This document shows positions 46,238 to 58,931 of a DNA stretch of 64,000 nt, piece by piece. The position numbers and the translations under genes were made by a program. The first letter of the stretch is position 1. Every line of letters begins with the position of its first letter. A model generated the notes under the pieces. It was not told the origin of the DNA. It worked only from the letters and a program-made list of their open reading frames with translations, and did no database searches. Source of the DNA: Toxoplasma gondii ME49 (taxonomy: Eukaryota; Apicomplexa; Conoidasida; Eucoccidiorida; Sarcocystidae); assembly GCF_000006565.2 (NCBI RefSeq), contig NC_031469.1, positions 2,066,583 through 2,130,582 of the forward strand, written 5' to 3'.

Positions 46238-48608
46238 ATGGTGAATCGCAGTTCGGGAACGAGCCACAAATGGCTCTTTCGCTTCTTGACAGCTGCTTTT
46301 CTTGTAGCCTGCTTCATTGCGTCGCTGGCTCGAGAGGCAGCGGCAGCCGATAATGTCGATTCGGAGGCCCCGATCGGCAAGAACGACCCCTCCCAAGGAA
46401 GCAGCAAAGAAGAGAATGTCTCGTCGGAGGACGACGTTGAGGTCGAAGAAAACACGACGGAGGAGCTCGGATCCTTGGCAGAGAACAATTGGATGGACGT
46501 CTTTGCAGCCATAGACGCTCTAAAGGGGAACAAACCCGCGCAGGAAGCTCCGCAAATGCCCAGGCCACCTACCAGTGACACCAACAAGGAAACGCTCAAG
46601 CCTGCCTCCTCCCCAGCTGCGGCACAAGTTCCAGCAGAAACTACGCAGAAAAAGTCTTCACCACCAGGGGCAGATGCAGGAGCAACTGTAGGAGCGAATG
46701 CAAAAGGCAAGACCGCGAGTGGAGTTGGAGGATCGATGGGTCCTCTCCTCGAGAAGCTGGCGGCAAAACTGAACATGGTAGGAGCCGCAAGCGACGGGAA
46801 GAAGCAGCGACGTGTGACAGCGAAACTCGATTAGAGCACAGCGCTTGCTTGGAAAGAAGGACATTGGTTCTAGCCACTTCTTTACGGGGAGAAGGAAGGG
46901 GTTATCAGTTCCCAGTGTCAAAGAACTTACGATAAATCTGTGACCGCTGCTTGTTAAAACACCATAAGCCTCTTCCGCTAGACTCCGAGAGCAACTGCGG
47001 AGTGCTGTAATGTGCTCAAAATCGTCGTTTGCACCCGTTTGTGTCGTATGCGATTTTTTTTTTGTCCACAGATCTTTGTTCCTCCAGTAGGCTTTGAAGC
47101 CGCATATGCTCTACATGCTTTGCAAATGATTCTGAGCAAGACAATCGTAGTTGACATCTTCGCAAAGACACGTGCCACCATACTCCATCGGTTTTCTCTG
47201 GCCAGAAACGTTCGTGTAGCTTGTGAAGTGTTTGATTAGGGTGTGCACGACTCTGGACTGGTGCGTGTGTATGCACATGCCTTTCCGTGCATATCTATAT
47301 CTATCTATCTCTATATATTTATATATATTTATATATCTATATATATATATATATATTTATATATATCTATATATCTATATATATGTATCTATATACACGT
47401 ACACGCACCCCAGCAGCGCACGCCCAGGGGGGATGAGGCTCGTGCAATTCGGTTTTTGCTCTTCCGTCTGCGTGTATCTTTGCAGGAAAGCTTCTACAGC
47501 GACGAGGATGAAGAAGAAGAGCCCGAAGAAGATGAGGAGGAAGCCCTTGCGGAGACTATTATTCATGGGAGCAAGAAGAAAACCATTCCTCGCGTGAGGA
47601 CAGGTAAGCTCCCGGTAAACATACGGAACGAGGACTTCGAGGTGGTACGCGTGCTCCGTTGTGCGGAATTGTGTAGGCCCCACTAGCTAGAATTTGTGTT
47701 CTCGTTTCGTGTACGGGCCGGTTAAGAAAAACGTGTCGTACCGTCAACTTGTTGATGTATTTGTCAGCGTTTTCTTTTGGCCGGTCCTCCGCGTGGCTTT
47801 TGCGCTGAGGGTTTACCCTGCTCCTGTGGCGGCGATAGACTCGCCGTTTCGTCTACTGGTGGCTATTGCGATGGCAAACGTTGAACGCCTTTGAACGCGC
47901 CTGCTCGCCAGGCTATCTGTGTCAACGGTTTCCCCTGGGTCATTAAAAGGAGACACACGTTTCATTTGGCACAATATGTCGAGTTAATTCCCCCGTCTTT
48001 GAAACATCTCTTGGCTGGGTTTCGGGTACTTTTGTCGGCACAAGGTAGGGCGCGCGGGGGCGTTTCGGCACCCCGGGGTTCTCGACCTTCTCGCGTGTTC
48101 TCTCTGATTTGCCTTCGCAGCTGTCGACGACTTGATCGATGAGATTGAGAAGGAGAAGATTCGCAAGATTGCTAAAACGGACCGGCACTTTCATGTGTTG
48201 TTGGAGCGGAAGAAGGAGAGCGACAAGAAGCGAGAGGCCGACTCCGTCAAGCCTCCACAGTACTTCCGAGACCTCGCACACAAAGCAGCCGAGTACCACA
48301 AAACGCTCTACCAGGAGCAGCAGAAGAGAGACGCAGGAAAAGTCCTGACGCCTGGACAGCAGCGCGCGCGTAAGCGAGCACACAGGAGAAGTCAAAAAGA
48401 CAAACTGCTGGCGTGGAGACGCTCCCAATTCGCTCAGGTCGCGTCGACACCTGCTCAGCGCCAACAGCACTTGGCTTCGACGCGACAAGAGAGCAGAGAC
48501 ATAGACAAAACGATTGATGACGACCTCGACGAGCTCGACTGGGGCGAGATCTTGAAACCGAGCCAGCCGGAGCAGTCCAGCAACGAGGTGCAAGATCAGC
48601 CAACTTAA
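46238..48608 (+). CDS. Signal-peptide protein with acidic middle and basic helical C-terminus
   Basis: The start ATG is in CGCCATGG. Exon 1 46238-46777 (donor ATG/GTAGGA), exon 2 47486-47603 and exon 3 48121-48608 join in phase to give 381 residues. If exon 1 is not spliced, a 198-residue protein ends at 46834 instead. Residues 12-37 ([20 protein letters not shown]) are a signal peptide. Exon 1 then encodes an acidic Glu/Asp stretch followed by Pro/Ala/Lys linker. Exon 2 is extremely acidic ([19 protein letters not shown]) and changes to basic ([10 protein letters not shown]). Exon 3 is long, charged and helical ([53 protein letters not shown]), likely coiled coil, ending [12 protein letters not shown] further open segment starts at 47072 after a perfect acceptor and could be a cassette exon. 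The intron includes a large AT microsatellite. Probably secreted; function unknown. The exon 2/3 junction is strong and exon 1/2 moderate. Confidence 0.65.
47291..47397. repeat. AT-rich microsatellite (TATATC/TA)
   Basis: About 105 bases of TA, TATC and TATTTA units just upstream of the exon at 47486. It is intronic under the model above. Confidence 0.9.
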
Positions 48609-51600
48609 AGCAAATGAAAACAGCGAGGAAGGGTAGCCTCAAGCACCCGCCAACGCGTCGAGAAGGCGACGCCTAATTCCGCCTGCGAGAGGAAGCAAGA
48701 CCATGAGAGACGAAAACGTTGGCTTGTCCCTGTGTAGAGAGTCGTCGAACGCGGAGCGAAGCGGCGAAGGAAAAGGAGAGATCACGATCAGGACATCTGA
48801 GGTGGCAGCAGCGCTCAAGAGGCGGGGTGAGAACGGAGCAAGTGAAGAGAGAAATAAACCGGATGGAGGCGCAGAGCAAGAAGGCAGCGTTGACAGAGGC
48901 ACGGTGGGGGATGGAGGAAGGCTGACTGCGGGTCAGCTGGCAAGAGCCGTGTAAAACGCGAAGCGTGCACGGAAAGGAGGTAAAACACACAGGAAACGAA
49001 TAGGTTTAGAGGCGGTCGCCGCTCGGAGAAACCAGCGCGATCTGCAGATAAACAGAAGGGTGGCCGGAATGCTGATGCTTGGACAACTACCATTGTCTGG
49101 ATCTCGATTTCCCGCGGCCGAGTGCACTCTACGACCTATGCATGCATGCCAAAAGATTGACTGATTGCAGAATAGAAAACAAAGAGACGTACAGATTGCG
49201 CACGTTGAACAGAATCTGTTACGCGCGGAGGGGAGGGGCAAACTGATGTGCTTGTGTACCTTCTCCAGTTTTCGAGGTGCGATGAATACACACAATACAA
49301 GGAAAGGACGCTGGCAACGGCATACACTCTTGAAGCCGTAGATGATTTGAAGGAATTTCGTCTGTGTATCTGCACCGCTGTAGATACATGTTTTCGTATG
49401 GTATATGTCAAGCGGATCGTTCGAAGGTAGCACAGGTGTTTAGCAGCGGAATGCAAAAGATAAATGAAGAGGCGTGAACAACCAATGCATCTCACGCTGA
49501 TTTTCCTTTTTTCTTCCTCCTTTTTGTGGAAACGAAGACGTAAGAGTGAAGGAATTCCCCAGAAGGAACAACGCTGTGTTCGTTAAAAATGTTGCGTGTG
49601 CACCCTGAAACTGAAAGGTCTCGCGTTTTTGAGGGACGCAGTCCGCTTCTTTTGAAATACATTATTCTTCGGATATTTCTTTGAAAGGACCTTGATCACC
49701 TTCAGATGGGATTCTGAACGATCGAAGAAATGTGAACGAGCACAGGTCTTGGGGACGAGGGCCTCCTGTATGCCGGCCGTTCCGTTGGAGTTCGTCGCAC
49801 GTGGCACTCTTTTCGAATCTCCTCTTGCCGTTATTCCCTGCATTTTTCCCGAGGGAAAGAACACACACCTGCCTGTCATCCTGGCGAGAAAGAACGAGGG
49901 GAAATATACTCTCCTTCCCGAATCTCTACGGTTTTTGAGACAGAATTAAGAACATAAAGATCGTAGCTGGACTATCTATTGTACTCCTCACGTTAAAATT
50001 AATTCTCTGCAGATGACCCGCGATTCGGAACCATAGATTTAAGCAATGCCATCTAACACTGGTGTAAGCCATTAACACACTTTTTATCGATGATCCAGGC
50101 AAAAAACTTGAAATACCGTTCCATATCGCGTTTTTTTAATTCCCGAGCACACTCTTGAATGCCCCCAAAGCTGACGGCTTCAAGATGGAAACGCCTAGCA
50201 TACGATGGATGCGGGCCAGCCTACAGTGGGCTTCTACATTGTTTTTGTTTCTCCCTGGGCGTGGCTGCGAGCAGTGTCCGACTTATTCTCTCACAACAAA
50301 AACACTGTATTTGTACACTTTGCCTGATCTGAATTCTCTACTGCTTCCGCCAAATACGGACATTTCACTGTCGGGGGTCGGTCCTGCAGTCTGTGAAGCT
50401 CCAGCGAGCGTGGTTTAGGTTGCAGGAATCTGAACGAACGAGGAACTGGGATTTTCCTTCCGTGTAGAAACGTGTTTACGAAGACAAATATATTTGGGAA
50501 CCTCGAATGCCGCCGTTTGCCTCATCTGGACTGTGAAGGAACCTGCGATCTGTGTGTTCACATCAAGAAGTCGCATCGGGACTCTCTGCCGAAATAACGC
50601 GCGTTTACCCACGATGGCAAGATGTTGACATCTGATCGGCCAACATAGTTCGACCTCTCCCAGTATTATTGAAGCGTTGTATGTCTATTCTAGGTTCTCT
50701 ATTGGGGGCACATCACATATTGGCCGTCGGTATAAAAATAGATACACGATAGTACTTCTCAGCTATCATGATTGTGCTTGTTATTCTTACAGGTACTAAG
50801 ATACCTCTAGAACATAGTCTCGGCTGCTCAAGGTGTTCTTTACGGCCTGCGCTCCAAATAAGCCTCGCGAAGTTCGCGACTTGACGTGCGTGTGTTGCCT
50901 GACTCTCTCCGAGGTATTTTCTTGCTTCGCTTGTTTAGTGCCATCTCTTTATTTCTTCTTCAAAACAGGAAGCCCTTTTTTTCAAGAATCCTACTCTAGT
51001 GAAGCCCACGAACACTGCCCAAAGAGCCATAACAGCTGTTGATATACAACACTATCTCTAGAGTCATAGAATTATGCATTCACATGCAAATCGAAAAGAA
51101 CCAAAACTAGTCTACCTGCTGAAGACCCTTTCTTTCGTGTGGTTAAGATGTTTTCCGCTCCTGAGACAGGAACTGGCTGCATGAAACAGCTTTACAAGGG
51201 TCTTTTACGCCTACTACTGAGACACAACTGACAAAGAAACTCCCACCTCGAGAAGGTATGACGGGCAGATCAGTGTCCTCTAGAGCAGACAGCAAGCTGA
51301 CTCACTTCCAAGATCTTTCCGTTTGACGTCATTTGTCCAAAGAAAATATAAAAACATCGTCATCCACTCCTCACTTGCGTCAGCCTGCACTTCTGGCTTG
51401 TTTGCGCCTTCGCGCTTTCTCCTGTCTCTTCTGTGCGGCTTTATTTTCGTGTCTCCCTTTCGCACTTTAGGAGCTCTGTACATGCATTTGTCTTCCTGGA
51501 AGCACTGCTGCCTTCCTTATTGACTTTTACTCTCCATTCTTTCCCTTTTTTGGCTCATGCCAAGGTCAACAAAAACCGCCGGCACCCTGGCAATGGCGGA

Positions 51601-52223
51601 CTCGACGTGCATGTAAACGCGATCTCCGCGTCACGTGTGCAAAAGCCGTCCGTCGCATCTTTTCTCACGCTTTTGTTCCAGCTTTTTCCCCTCTTTCGCC
51701 ACACTGCATCCATTCCGTTTCTTTTTCTTCTTTGGCGCCCGTACTTTCGACCTTTCTGACTCTGTGACACTCTCTTCCAGAGCGTATTCCATCACACCAA
51801 ACGCCTCGTGCGATTATATGAAAGACATGCACCATCCGTCGTTTACACATGCAGTCTGAGTGCGCTGCCTTCTGTTTGGTATCGCTTGCGTGTTTTTCGT
51901 TCGGCCAGGCTCTAAATACTTCTCAATTCAATTTTCTCTGGCTTGCAAACCCCCTTTTCTTCTCAGGGATTTCCTGCAGCCAGTCAGTCGTTTCCGGCCT
52001 GCGATTTCCCTGCTGGCGGCTTCAGCTCAGACACACAGAAAAGCAAGACTCCCCGCTGCACTTTTAGAAAGCGATTCACGGGTTTCTGGAATCGACCCTT
52101 TTGAGGGGAGGATACACTGCGCATTGGCCTACTTGCTGAGATCTTCAAGGAAGAAGCAGCGGACCCGGGTGGACCTCGCAGAGAAAGAAAAGAGCGCCGA
52201 GAAAGAAGAAATGGAGAGAAATC
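48609..52223. other. Intergenic region upstream of the Fe-S carrier gene
   Basis: About 3.6 kb, AT-richer from 49.9 kb onward. Open frames are short. One plus frame at 51860-52444 overlaps the start of the next gene in another phase and looks like chance. No RNA gene was found. It should hold the promoter of the gene starting at 52224 or 52746. Confidence 0.5.
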
Positions 52224-55200
52224 ATGGAAAGTCACTGGGCACGTTCGACTTGTCGCTCTTCTTTCCGAGGCCACACAACTTCGGACCGCGACCTAAATGG
52301 ACGGTGTTCTTCCCTGTCGTCTTCCTCTCCGTTCATGTCGTCTTCCTCTTTCACCGACAGAACGCACACAACCTCTGGCTGCCTGCCTCACTCGCAATGT
52401 GTCAGAACGCGTTCTACCAGTGGATCCAGACGCCGATGCTCTGAAAGACTCAAACAGGCTTTTCATCTTGGAGACAGAGCTCCGGCGGACCGTGCAGCGA
52501 TGCCGTCGACGGCAGAGAACAGGAAGTGTACCTCCACTGGATCTTCTTCGTCTCTTCCCTATTTTGTCTTCTCTTCCGCGTCTTCCGCTCTCTCCTCTTC
52601 GTCTCTCGCTGCTCCCTCCTCTTCGGCATCTTGTCTTTCGTGGGCTCGTTCTTCGTCCCTCCCTTCTTCCCTGCCTCGGGGGTTTCATTCTCCCTCGTTC
52701 CGCGCTTCTTCTGCCTCTTCCTCCGCTGACTCTTCGTCAGCGACGATGGGCCTCTCCTCCAGAGAAGCATTCCACAGGGAGGACACCGCCGCGTGCGGCA
52801 GCGGGGTGGCCTCAAGACTTTCCCCAGGAAGAAGAGCCGATCGCTCGCCGCGGTTCTCGTCTTGCGTCCACAGACCGAGTTCCCTGTTTTCTCGAGTTCG
52901 ACGGTTCGCCTTGTGGCTTTCATCTGCTCTTCGCGTACCTAAAACTGCGCGCGTCGTGCCTTGGGTTCTAGGGGAACGCGTCGTTCGCTTCCCGTTCCGG
53001 CTGTGTCTCCTCGCTTTTCTCTTCCTGAATCTGTTTGACTCTGCGAGGGCTTCGAGTCTGGGAGTCAGCAACTCGTCTTTTCATTGCCCGTGGGCCTTCC
53101 TCCCTTGTCTCTCAAACCACAAGCACGGTCTCCGTGACAGTATGTATGCTCTCAGACGTTCCGAACAAATGTCTCCAGGACCTCGGTTTGTACGCTTGAA
53201 CCCCTCTTCAGCTTACGCCCATTTTTGGCCTGGCGCTCGGTGGTTCTCTCAGCCTTCGACTTGCTTTTCTCGCCCGTCGTCTTCCACTGTTTCCCTTTGC
53301 CCTTCTCCTCCTTCGCGCGTTTCGTCCGTCCTCGGAGAACAGACAGACCCCCTTTCGCGGCGAGCCGGTCTGCGTCTTTTGCCCGCTTCTGCTCTCCTCT
53401 GCGCAGCGTCTTCGCCCTCTCCGCCTCTCTTCTTTTTCGCTCTGTCTCGACTTCCTTCTTCGCGGGTCTTTTCCGCTTCCACGTCTTCCGCGCCTCTCTC
53501 TCCCTCTTCCTCGCCTTCTGCGGAGAAGGGAGAGATAAAGGGGAAGTTCTTCAAGGTGACACTCAAGGCACTTGCCGGTATTGAGGTATGGAGACGCAAG
53601 AGAAAGAGACCAAAGGACGGGGATTTACTGTGCTGCAACCACGCCAAGCACCCTTTCCTGCAGAGAAGGCTGGCGTTCTCGTAGAACAGTCAAACGGTGC
53701 ATGGGCTAACGCCTCTTCATGTTCCAGAGGTCAAGGCTCCGCTATCAATATAGGTATATATATATATGTAGATATATAGTATGTAAAAATGAGTTGGTAT
53801 GCATGTCTACAAAAGTATGGAGAGGTGATCTTCTTCCTGTTTCGTGACTGTCTTTTTCACTCTCTGCTTCTCCCCGTTCAGCGACTGCTCAAAGAGGGCC
53901 CTGTCAGTTCCTCTTCCCATCTCGAGGCTTTGTCCTTATTCCGACTCCACTGGCAAGATGCCTTGCAACATATAGAATCGTGTTAATGCTACAGCAGACA
54001 AAAAACGCGATCTGTCTCTCGCCATCGGCATTTCGGAAGTCGTTCTCGCGTGCAGTGCTGCAGTTTCGTCTGTCATACTCGTGTCACCGGGTGGCTCCAC
54101 GGATTTTTGTGTTCGCCTGGAAATCTATATTGGTTTTAAAATGTCGAACATTTTTCTTCCATAAGTTATTCATTATGTTACGTTGTGAATAATGTAAACA
54201 GACTCTATCTTTACGTAAGATTTTAAAACACATGCCTTTATCAAGATAAACCTGCCCTTACTAAAACTGACACACGTGCGTAAGTACTTTTATGTTCTAC
54301 GAGGACGAAATAAATTTCTTTAAGGAACCCGGCAAAACAGTCGTGGAACTTTGGGATAAAGGACTCCTAGAAGGCTGCAGTTTAAAACTTCGTATCACCC
54401 ACGGAGCCAAGGTACCAGTTGTGGTGCTGGAGAAAGGTTCTCGTTCCGAGCCAAAACTAGTTTTCTCTTACTACATTTATTTTCACTAAAAATAAGTTGA
54501 TGGTGTGATTATTTCTAAACGTTTTGCACCATCTATTGTAGCGCGTGTGCAGCCCAGAACATAAAGGCATGCGGACGTCTTCCTACTGCTGAGCTGCCTT
54601 TTAACCCCGCCTTGTCGGTGCACATTTTGCGTCTTCATGCTGCTTGTCAAACTCCTGTTAAAACCCGGTGTCTTTTGTCTGTTTCTTTTCTTCTGCGACC
54701 AGGAGCTGAAGCGGAAACGCCGCGAAGCGACGGGGACAGGTCGCCCCTTTGTCATTCGCCTAGGTGTGCGATCAGGAGGATGCAGCGGCCTGTCCTATGT
54801 TCTGGACATCGTCGATGAGGTAAGAGAAAGACACACGCGTGACAGGTTTACTCAGTGCGTCGGGTATTATCCATACCAGGCGTAAAACGCGTGTATGGCT
54901 TACTAGACACCCGCCAGGCCAACAAAGAAGATCCGTGTATTGCGTCCAGAGAATGAGCATCAGGAAGGAGTCTACGACGGTGGATATCGTGATTTTTGGA
55001 CACCCTGGATACACGTGCTCCTTTTTCAGATATGCTCTGGAAACCACTATACTTAATGCACTCAAGAAGATGCTCATGAAATTTGTTTTGGTGCTTGGAA
55101 CGCCTTTCCTAGAACGGGGCCTGCAGCGTAGGCACGGAACATGTGTGTGTGCGAGGCGCTGACTTCCTATTCTGTCGTTCGAAGGGGAATTATACAGCGG

Positions 55201-56727
55201 GCGAGGAACACTGAGAAGCAGAGGTGCCTAGATAGAGATGTGGATGAGTGCAGTGCGCAGACACAGAGAGAAACGCAATACTATCGGAATCGGTCGTCGT
55301 GAGAAGCGCCTTTCCCCGACAGACACGGTTGTGCGATTGACAGGCTCCTGCGTGTTGCGTGTCGATGTCGGAGGTTCGTGGAGCAACGAAAAATAGAAGC
55401 AAAGATTTGGATTGATTTGTGGATCCCACAACGGGTCTATGATCTGCCGACTTTTCTCGTCTTCGCCAGGCCAGCGTCACGGTAGCTGACCACCGTGAAG
55501 ACTTCGAGGAAGCCGATGGCTTTTCCATCGTTGTCGATCCTCAGTCACTTCTGTACGTCATCGGCACCAAGCTGGACTACGCCGACGACCTGATTGGCGG
55601 GGGTTTCAGGTAAGAAAGGCCTCGCGGGTTTTACCTGAATTAGACTCGCAATCCTAGGTGCCGGGTTCAAATCCTCATTGGCTCGACGCCTGTGCCTCAC
55701 TACAGCGATTCTGGCTCAAAGGGGCTGACACGTCACTCGATAAAGTACATGAAAACAACTATGAAGCCCGCCACCCGTCACGTAGCTGAGAAACATAGAG
55801 CGGCGAGATCGGCCCGCATACGATGCTTGTAAAGACCACCCACGTAGAGGGAGATAGCTGTGATGGGATGAAGCACATGCGACACTACACGCCTTAGGTG
55901 GTAGTGCGTTTCTGTAGCTGTCGTACAAGTAGTTCCCGACTAGGTATTGATTGGCGCGAACCAAAGTGATATTGGTATCTGCAGCATTTGTATACACATA
56001 AAGTGTTCTCGAATGTCCGCCGGACACCGCTATACATGGATGCAACCGTCATATCTCTCAAAAGCCAGCAGGGCAATCGTTTTTGTGAGATTCGGGGGTG
56101 CACGTACCCAGAATTGCCATACAAGAGGGAGTGCGGGAAACAGGGGAAAGGCAGACTACAGAAACGCAAAAACGGTTTAAAACACGATTTCGACAAACGC
56201 TGCGGTGCTCGCTCCGTGGCAAAACGCATTTTTTGGTCTGCTCACCAGTTCTCTGACTTCGCGGTTCACTCTGGAATGCTTTTTTTTGTGCGGCGACTCT
56301 GTCGCACTGCATGTACTACAGCGAATCAGAAGACACAACGCGTACCCATCGGTGTGCACAATTGTGCCTCACTATGTTGTCTCGCGGTCCCCCTCACGTA
56401 TAGAGATTCCCTGATGTTTGCACTGACGCCTTAGACAAAAGCACGAAACTGGAAGCACACCCGCCGCGTCCGTCTTCGCACGTAGCGCAAAAGTAGAGGT
56501 TTGCAAAAGCCCAGACGATGACTGCAGCTTCCCCGGACGGCCCTAAACACGGAATGACACGCGTTTCTTTCTCCCGCGAGCCTCCGTTTTTCTTTTTTCT
56601 CAGGGTTATCAACCCGAACGCGTCTCGGAGTTGCGGCTGTGGCATGTCTTTTGGTGTCTCGAAAACTTTTGCCCAACAGGGTGGCATCGACAGTAAACCC
56701 AAGAGTTGCTCGACAGATCGGAAGTGA
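52224..56727 (+). CDS. SUFA: A-type Fe-S cluster carrier with plastid-type leader
   Basis: Receives and passes on Fe-S clusters in the SUF pathway, in coccidia expected in the apicoplast. Exons 52224-53585, 53882-53902 (21 bases), 54703-54819, 55470-55609 and 56604-56727 join in phase (587 residues from the first ATG; 413 from ATG 52746). The family core is complete: FFKVTLKALAGIERLLKEG, FVIRLGVRSGGCSGLSYVLD, FSIVVDPQSLLYVIGTKLDY, DDLIGGGF, and NPNASRSCGCGMSFGV. The three cluster-binding Cys (GGCSG, CGCG) are present. The SLLYVIGTKLDYxDDLIGGGF wording is close to plant plastid members. A hydrophobic segment (FRLCLLAFLFLNLF) lies about 83 residues after ATG 52746, or 257 after 52224. It is followed by a long Ser/Arg/Pro-rich stretch, as in a bipartite signal plus transit peptide. 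Recessed signal segments make the true start uncertain. Identity is very secure. Confidence 0.94.
53754..53777. repeat. Short TA microsatellite
   Basis: A small TA run in the intron just upstream of the 21-base micro-exon of the Fe-S carrier gene. Confidence 0.6.
54912..54951 (+). repeat. Short dispersed repeat, copy B
   Basis: CCAGGCCAACAAAGAAGATCCGTGTATTG..TCCAGAGAA (described in parts: CCAGGCCAACAA, GATCCGTGTATT, CAGAGAA) matches 40180-40225 in the same order. It is also inside an intron, shortly after a donor. Confidence 0.55.
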
Positions 56728-56935
56728 CCCGGGTTGTCGATGGTTGCTCTCTCTGTCTCGCGGTGAGTAATTAGAAAACAGAGATGCCCCGGTATTAACC
56801 GCTTTTTTCCACCGCATTTCAGCCTGTCTTCTGTTTCGCCTCATTTTCTTTCGCAAGTCGATCCTTCTTCCCCCATTTGTCTCCTATGCATACATACCTC
56901 TACGTATAAACAGACATACTTGTATCTGTCATCCT

Positions 56936-56974
<39 letters not shown>

Positions 56975-58931
56975 TTCGGATACTTTGTTTAGGGGTGTCA
57001 CTCGTGCTTTTCGTGCTCAAGCCCGAAACACAGTTGGACTGAAAGAGAGAGAAAGATGGCCTATGGCTCGCTGCCTTCCAGTGTGGGGCTGGCACCCCCT
57101 ACCATGGACGATTGAAAAGGCCCTTAATTTCTTGGAAAACCGGCGCGGGATTGCTGTTATCGGCGCAAGCGAATACACGCACGGCAGTTTCACCTTTTAA
57201 AAGCATCGTGTCGATGGACGCGAAAGTCTGCCTGTGTCGGCTCAACCCACATCTCCCTAAATATACATATCCACTCAAACTTCTGCTAATGTACAACATA
57301 CCTTTTACCTACAACTGTACGGAACTTAACACACCTCCAGCCCAAGAACTTGACACCCTGTTCTCATTCCCCGTGCTAAACACAGTCAACGAATGGCGAC
57401 AGGAGCAAATACACATCTAAACACGGATACAGGCTGTCAAAGGCAATCTTTGTTTAAATGCGAACGCAAAGTCCTACGACCACTGCTTCGCAAACTCTGA
57501 CGGAACGTTGACTCTCCGTATGCAGAGACGTTTCGTCCCGACGACAACAGGACGGAGGCCAAGCTGCCACCACCGAAAGAAATGTAAAAAAGTTGGGAAA
57601 AAACGCACACATGGCCCTGAACACGAGCCGCAGGAGACCGCGAGGAAACCCTTCGATCGCGATCCCAGACACGCGGCTCCCGCGTAAACGGAGAAAGCGG
57701 CAAATGATTGTTTTGAGTTTTCTTGACAAGACGCGCGCAACATTAATTCACTGGGTGCCAAAATTACTTTGTGTGTGGTCGCCTAAGCAAAAACAGCTGA
57801 GCACGAGCGGTGAAGCACAGACAGATCGTCGCACTAAGAAAAATGCGGAAAACAGAAGCCCGTGTTCCTCGTTTGAAGCGGAAACGCCACTGCTCCTTAG
57901 TTACTGTCACACCGCCACAGCAAAGAGTTAATCTTTCTGCCGTTTCCCAGATCTCAGTTTTGGAACAAAGCAGTACTAGAGCCCTCCACCTTAAGGAGCT
58001 CTTTGTACCTCGTGGTGTGTGAGCCAGAAACGTGACACACACTTCATCAGCGTTGCGTCCTAAGAGGACAGACAACACACACCAAACGCATCCCGCTACC
58101 CTTTCAAGAGGCACTTGGGCCTCTTCTACTCCCCAGTTTCCCTTAGTCCCCTGAGTCACAAGCAAACTGGGTGCGTAAGAGTCCGTTAGTAGGGCCTTCC
58201 TCAGGGTCTGTCCAAGAGACGAGAGGCCGATTCAGTAGCTTACGCAGCATTTTGGGATGCCTTCCAGATCACCATTCCGTTTCGCTCGTTCGAAGAGTCT
58301 TACGGTGGAGAAACAGAATGATCATATTTCCATACCAATTTGCACCGTCAGTCCACTGTGTCATCCTAAAACTTATGTCCACTCTGGCTCGCATGTACTA
58401 CAAACGTGTTCCATAAATTTCCTCAGAGGACAAATCAGCGGAAAAGGCGATACATGCCTCCAGACGCAGATCCGTCCAGGCTGGTCCCCCCCGTGCCACT
58501 GCCGGTCGGTCCACTCGATCCCTGCCCGTCGCTGCAGACAGTGTCACAAAAAAGAGAAACCCGGACTTGTGAGGACAGATATTCGTTGTCATATCTCTGC
58601 ATTGATGCAGTGCCTACACATTCACCCACAGCTTTGGCCGCTTTGCTCTTTCCTCACACTGGGATCACTTCTTGATGTGGCGGCGTCTGCCTCACAGGCT
58701 TATTTCCCTCTGAGCAAATTTTTGGAACTCCCGCAAAACAATCCTGTAACGTCGGGATAAAGGGTGCCTTTCATCCATCTACTGCCGATACTACTAAAAT
58801 TGCTCCATTAATTTGTGTCTTGACTCGGACTCACAGTGTTTAACCGCCGCCGAAGCTCGACCGGTTTCCGCTGTCTCTGCGTTCACAGCCCCGAGCATTT
58901 TCCTTTCTTATTTCCTATCCGCGGTGCCTAC
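56728..58931. other. Convergent intergenic region
   Basis: Lies between the 3' ends of the Fe-S carrier gene and the SSB gene. It includes a TA microsatellite at 56939-56972. No coding exon or RNA gene was seen. Confidence 0.55.
56939..56972. repeat. Pure (TA)n microsatellite
   Basis: About 17 uninterrupted TA units, about 210 bases downstream of the Fe-S carrier stop codon. Confidence 0.9.

Noticed and set aside
47223..47686. Plus-strand frames rich in Tyr/Ile upstream of the acidic exon
   Set aside because: The Tyr/Ile part is translated microsatellite. Only 47486-47603 is accepted as exon.
51860..52444. Plus-strand 194-codon frame ending inside the first exon of the Fe-S carrier gene
   Set aside because: It overlaps the leader exon in another phase and has no splice support or family match. 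The Fe-S carrier frame continues much further, with a secure domain.
52293..53071. Overlapping minus-strand Arg/Lys-rich frames in the Fe-S carrier leader region
   Set aside because: They are the reverse complement of a Ser-rich leader; TCN codons read backwards give Arg, Glu and Lys.
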